From Anthostomella pinea (taxonomy: Eukaryota; Ascomycota; Sordariomycetes; Xylariales; Xylariaceae): a stretch of 32,605 nucleotides of DNA. The translations under genes and the position numbers were made by a program. A model generated the notes under the pieces. It worked only from the letters and a program-made list of their open reading frames with translations, was not told the DNA's origin and made no database searches. Shown here piece after piece: positions 29,720 through 32,605 of the stretch (the stretch's first letter is position 1; every line of letters begins with the position of its first letter). The DNA lies in contig CAUWAG010000001.1 in the NCBI GenBank assembly GCA_963556695.1, forward strand, positions 1 through 32,605, read 5' to 3'.

Positions 29720-29806
29720 TAGGAAGAAAAGGACTCGAACCTTCGACAGCAATATAGCTACTGAGTTTACAGCTCAGCCCGTCATACCTACAAACGGAAC
29801 CTTCCT
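29720..29806 (-). tRNA. trnY(gua): tRNA-Tyr (GUA)
   Basis: Acceptor AGGAAGG with TCTTCCT; anticodon stem CTGAG with CTCAG, loop CTGTAAA giving GUA; a long variable arm as in fungal mitochondria. It is the first tRNA after rns. Confidence 0.95.
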
Positions 29807-29815
29807 TTTTATTTT

Positions 29816-31345
29816 GTTAAAATTTATGAATCCCGTGCAACTTCCACTACACGAACCGTATTTCGACTTAACACTAATCAGAATCGCGCATACGAAGAAT
29901 CCTACTATAACATCTAAACCCTATCATTTACTTACTTATAATAAAAGAGCAAACTTATTGCACCAACTCCTTTCAGCATGCGACGAGTGGTTAGTACCAA
30001 TCCAAAGTATTATTCACCGTGACATGGTGATTCACGATTACTAGCAATTTCTTATTCATGCAGCCGAATTTCAGGCTACAATCCATTTCCATATTTTATC
30101 CTATTTTTTGAGATTAGCTTAAATTCGCATTTTTGCTTCTCTTTGTCTAGGAGTATGTGGCACGTCTATAGCCCACAATATTAAGGCCATGATGACTTGT
30201 CTTATTCCCTTTTGTTCTGACCATTGTAGCGGGCCAGAAGATGCTCTATTAGTAAATTTATAAATAAAGCCGGGGTATTCGTTAATTCCACGGACGAATC
30301 CGCAGTTTCACAACATTAACTGAAAACAGCCGTGCAACGCTTGTATTATTAACTTATGTATTTTTCAATAAAAAGTTTTAACTAATTCATTGATATTAAC
30401 AAATTAATAACATTCAAATTGTGGTAAGGTTTTTCGTGGATCATCGAATTAAATAACATACTTCACTGCTGGTGTCAGAAACGGTCTAGTGATTTCAGTT
30501 CCTGCGTTGCCACATTACTCTTGAGGTGAAATGCTTACACTTTCATTTATAGACCAAGTTGTTATAACCTAACCTATGGCATTCATCATTCTCTGCAAAG
30601 ACTACTGGGGTACCTAATCCTGTTCGTTCTCTGTGCCTTCGTCCTTCAACGTCAGTTTTTACATAAGAAGTTGCCTTCGCCTTTATCAGTCCCCGAGGTA
30701 TCAACGAATTTCATCTCTACACCTTAAGTACTACTTCCTCACATAAAACTCTAGCAAAATCATCCCTTTATTAAGGTAATTTATTTCACCGTCTAAGTAC
30801 CCTTTAAACCTATTTAAGATGAATAACACTAGCCTCTTACGTATTACCGCGACTGCTGGCACGTAATTAGTCAAGGCATCAATCTGCTTATCGTCATTAT
30901 CAATAAAACATTTAGAATTTCATTCGATAAGTCAATTTATAGTACCTTTTACAGTCTACATTCCTCTAAGTTGCCAGTTCAGCCGTTAGGCCATTGACCA
31001 AAATTCCTCACTGCTGTACTCGCTTGCCTTGGGGTTTTTTCAGACCCAATGTGGTCGATCAACCTTTCAGATTCGACTACGAGAATTTAGGCTTGTTAAG
31101 TAACAACCTTAACAACTACCTATCCCGACGATATTCCCTTAAGTCCTCTTAAAGCGGTGATTAACACACCATTTTATTATTAGGGATCTTTCCCTATCTT
31201 TAAGGTAGGCCGGGTATCTATACTCACCTGTACACCACTTTTAATAAAATTATCCATTAAATTAAACGTTCGATTAGCATGTGTCAAGCATTTAGACAGC
31301 GTTCAATCAGAGCCATCACCAAACTCACCTATATGTATACGATTA
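29816..31345 (-). rRNA. rns: small subunit ribosomal RNA
   Basis: Mitochondrial 16S-type rRNA of about 1.53 kb, without introns. The 5' block GAGTTTGGTGATGGCTC followed by TGATTGAACGCTGTC mirrors the bacterial start. The decoding and 3' regions are clear as CTAGTAATCGTGAATCACC-type sequence near 30015-30045 and GGAAGTTGCACGGG near 29835. Ends are set by these landmarks and are approximate. trnY follows closely. A perfect copy of a 75-bp spacer repeat lies about 90 bases upstream of the 5' end. Confidence 0.95.
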
Positions 31346-31435
31346 TATTTATTATATAATTGTTGATGGTAAAATCCATCACTATAAATTTTGGGTAATA
31401 AATATTTTCGGTTAAAGTTTTGGAGAATATAAAGA

Positions 31436-31510
31436 TATTTCTAGTTAAAAATGTCTCTCTAAATTATAGTTTTATGTAGGCTTTGCAAAGCTCGCATTTA
31501 AATTCTATAT
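31436..31510. repeat. 75-bp perfect direct repeat, copy 2
   Basis: It is identical to 614-688. It lies just upstream of the rns 5' end, so it could hold transcription or processing signals for rns, or be a recombination site. Confidence 0.95.
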
Positions 31511-31670
31511 CGGGATAATGTTATTTATACTTTGAATCAAGGACCAATCTATATAATTATAATAGAAAATATTATACTTAACAAATTAACGCCGCCCTAT
31601 ATAATTTTTTAACGATGTTTAATATAAGGTAATAACGCTTTTCGTCATTTACCGTTTATTACTTGTCATT

Positions 31671-31706
31671 CGTCGCTTTATAAAAAAAAAAGACCTTTTT
31701 TTTATT
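31671..31706. repeat. A/T hairpin element with flipped centre
   Basis: CGTCG is followed by a run of ten A, GACC, then eight T, making a hairpin. The element in the nad1 intron (6419-6457) has the same flanks and arms but GGTC at the centre. Confidence 0.75.
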
Positions 31707-31719
31707 CTGCGGTAGATTA

Positions 31720-31890
31720 TTACCTATGACAAGGTCCGACATCTACTATATAGGTTGGACCTTTATATTTTATCTTGTCTAATAGAAACATTATAGTGAC
31801 AAAAGCTAATCCAATAATAACCATAAATAATGCACCTATAAGAAAGATTATATATAAATAAATCCGAAATAAAATAGTCTGTATCGTATA
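31720..31890 (-). CDS. short ORF: helix plus YKG tail, paralogue of 1367-1630
   Basis: A 56-codon stop-to-stop frame: QTILFRIYLYIIFLI, GALFMVIIGLAFVTIMFLL, then DKIKYKGPTYIVDVGPCHR, TAA. An internal ATG (31822-31824) could start a 34-residue product. The helix and the tail KYKGPTYIVDVGP align without gaps to IYKGQLYYVEVEP at 1367-1630. It directly follows group I intron core C (31895-32060), so it could be an exon fragment carried with that intron. Function is unknown. Confidence 0.35.
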   Translation of the reverse strand, partial: YTIQTILFRIYLYIIFLIGALFMVIIGLAFVTIMFLLDKIKYKGPTYIVDVGPCHR

Positions 31891-31894
31891 CTAC

Positions 31895-32060
31895 CAAGGA
31901 CTAACCTATAATCACTTATAATATAGGATTATGCCTTCATATTTACAAAATGTCCAATTTCTGAAGGTGTTAATATTTTTATTAAAAACACTAAATTCCC
32001 TGCAATTTTCCTTCAAATAGAATATTATTACCATTTGAAGGAATCATTTAAAACTTTTAT
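31895..32060 (-). other. group I intron core remnant (copy C)
   Basis: The minus strand shows TTGCAGGGAATTTAG (P7-like), CACCTTCAGAAATTGGACA (R-like, compare TTCAGAGACTAAATG in the nad1 intron) and AGGCATAATCC (S-like), plus an inverted repeat CCTTCAAAT/ATTTGAAGG at 32010-32042 in a P6-like position. The Q segment lacks part of the normal consensus, so it is probably dead. No host gene surrounds it. Confidence 0.45.
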
Positions 32061-32198
32061 ATCTTGAGGGTACAGTATAATCAAGTATTAGTTATTATTA
32101 GCTAACTTAAGCAAACGTTGAAGTAAGTGTAGTGTAGGGTGCTTTAATTCAAATTTGAAACCTATCCAGGAGTAGCTTAAATTCAATATAAATTGCTG

Positions 32199-32269
32199 AA
32201 GTGTGTATAAGACTCGAACTTATACGATAGTAACCGTACTACTATATTCTACCATTAAACTAACACACC
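32199..32269 (-). tRNA. trnR(acg): tRNA-Arg (ACG), second copy
   Basis: Identical over its whole length to trnR(acg) at 13724-13794, while the flanking DNA on both sides is unrelated. The copy is therefore almost exactly the tRNA unit. Confidence 0.92.
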
Positions 32270-32274
32270 ATATA

Positions 32275-32550
32275 TTATAAAATTAGAATATAAACACGAG
32301 ATCGAGGAATAAGAATTCACTCACCTTTTCATGGATATCATTTGTACTTAAAACCTGAAGGCGCGGATTTACTTGAGGTAAATCCAGGTTTAGGTAAAAA
32401 ATAATATATAAACAAAGCAACCTAAATAAATATAAATAAGCTTATTAAACCTCCAATGAATAAAATAAATCATGGATCCTTTATTAAGTAACTACTAACA
32501 TAAGGTAAATTATTAAATAAGTAACTGTGAATGCTAGATAAATTATTTAT
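32275..32550 (-). CDS. ORF interrupted by one TAG, helix plus tail
   Basis: A 92-codon frame with one in-frame TAG (32422-32424) and several TGA Trp codons. Before the TAG: SSIHSYLFNNLPYVSSYL, then KDPWFILFIGGLISLFIFI; after it: VALFIYYFLPKPGFTSSKS, KYKWYPWKGEW. The hydrophobic helix spans the TAG, so the frame probably was once open. No ATG is present in frame. It follows intron remnant B across the window ends and has the same helix-plus-proline/basic-tail design as the other small ORFs. Function unknown; probably a relic. Confidence 0.3.
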
Positions 32551-32581
32551 TTATCAAGTATTTGTTAATACTTGATAAATA
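32548..32581. repeat. 15-bp perfect stem-loop
   Basis: TATTTATCAAGTATT pairs perfectly with AATACTTGATAAATA around the loop TGTT. It lies just upstream (minus strand) of the interrupted ORF and beside the unusually GC-rich ATG-GCC-GCT string that ends the window. Confidence 0.9.
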
Positions 32582-32605
32582 GTTATCAACGTCTGAAGCG
32601 GCCAT

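Noticed and set aside
29814..30044. Plus-strand 76-codon ORF at the rns 3' end
   Set aside because: It covers conserved rRNA 3'-domain sequence on the opposite strand.
32585..32605. GC-rich ATG-GCC-GCT end as the start of a real gene
   Set aside because: The frame closes at TAA after 20 codons; it may be a chance string or an end artefact, and nothing supports a gene.

Overview
The window looks like a complete or nearly complete mitochondrial genome of a filamentous ascomycete (Pezizomycotina, most likely Sordariomycetes and close to Hypocreales). It is very AT-rich. TGA is read as tryptophan throughout (genetic code 4). It carries all 14 standard oxidative-phosphorylation genes, rps3, both rRNAs and tRNAs for all 20 amino acids. 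rps3 sits inside a group I intron of rnl, which is typical of Pezizomycotina. Every intact gene lies on the minus strand. The spacer between atp6 and rns runs through both window ends, so a circle opened in that spacer is the simplest reading; the ends do not overlap, so closure is not proved.

Layout in the direction of transcription (decreasing coordinates): rns; trnY-N-K-G-D-S(gcu)-W; nad6; trnV; cox3; a code-4 ORF (orf124); trnI; a second, decaying copy of trnS(gcu)-trnW-nad6 5' end; small ORFs; trnS(uga)-trnP; rnl with the rps3 intron; trnT-E-M-M-L-A-F-L-Q-H-M; nad2-nad3 abutting; atp9; a broken ORF (orf75); cox2 overlapping orf133; trnR(acg); nad4L overlapping nad5; cob; trnC; cox1; trnR(ucu); nad1 with one group I intron; nad4; atp8; atp6; then a spacer of about 3.7 kb leading back to rns. 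The backbone nad2-nad3-cox2-nad4L-nad5-cob-cox1-nad1-nad4-atp8-atp6-rns is the usual Hypocreales order. The cox3/nad6 order and the place of trnK are not.

Functionally this is the standard set: complex I (nad1-6, nad4L), complex III (cob), complex IV (cox1-3), ATP synthase Fo (atp6, atp8, atp9) and the translation parts (rRNAs, tRNAs, rps3). nad4L-nad5 and cox2-orf133 overlap by one base (TAATG) and nad2-nad3 abut, which suggests shared transcripts.

The unusual material is in the spacers. The atp6-rns spacer holds two atp9 fragments in opposite orientation, an nad3 tail, an exact extra trnR(acg), two group I intron core remnants, a perfect 75-bp repeat, perfect palindromes, and several short ORFs that each encode one hydrophobic helix plus a polar tail. 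Two of these (1367-1630 and 31720-31890) look paralogous. GC-rich 17-mers and an A/T hairpin element recur across the genome and appear to have landed inside a GIY-YIG endonuclease frame in the nad1 intron. A 265-bp duplication around nad6-trnW-trnS marks the rearranged cox3/nad6 region. The nearest thing to an undescribed system is this set of small membrane-tail ORFs, some intact, some decayed, scattered beside introns, duplicated gene ends and hairpins.
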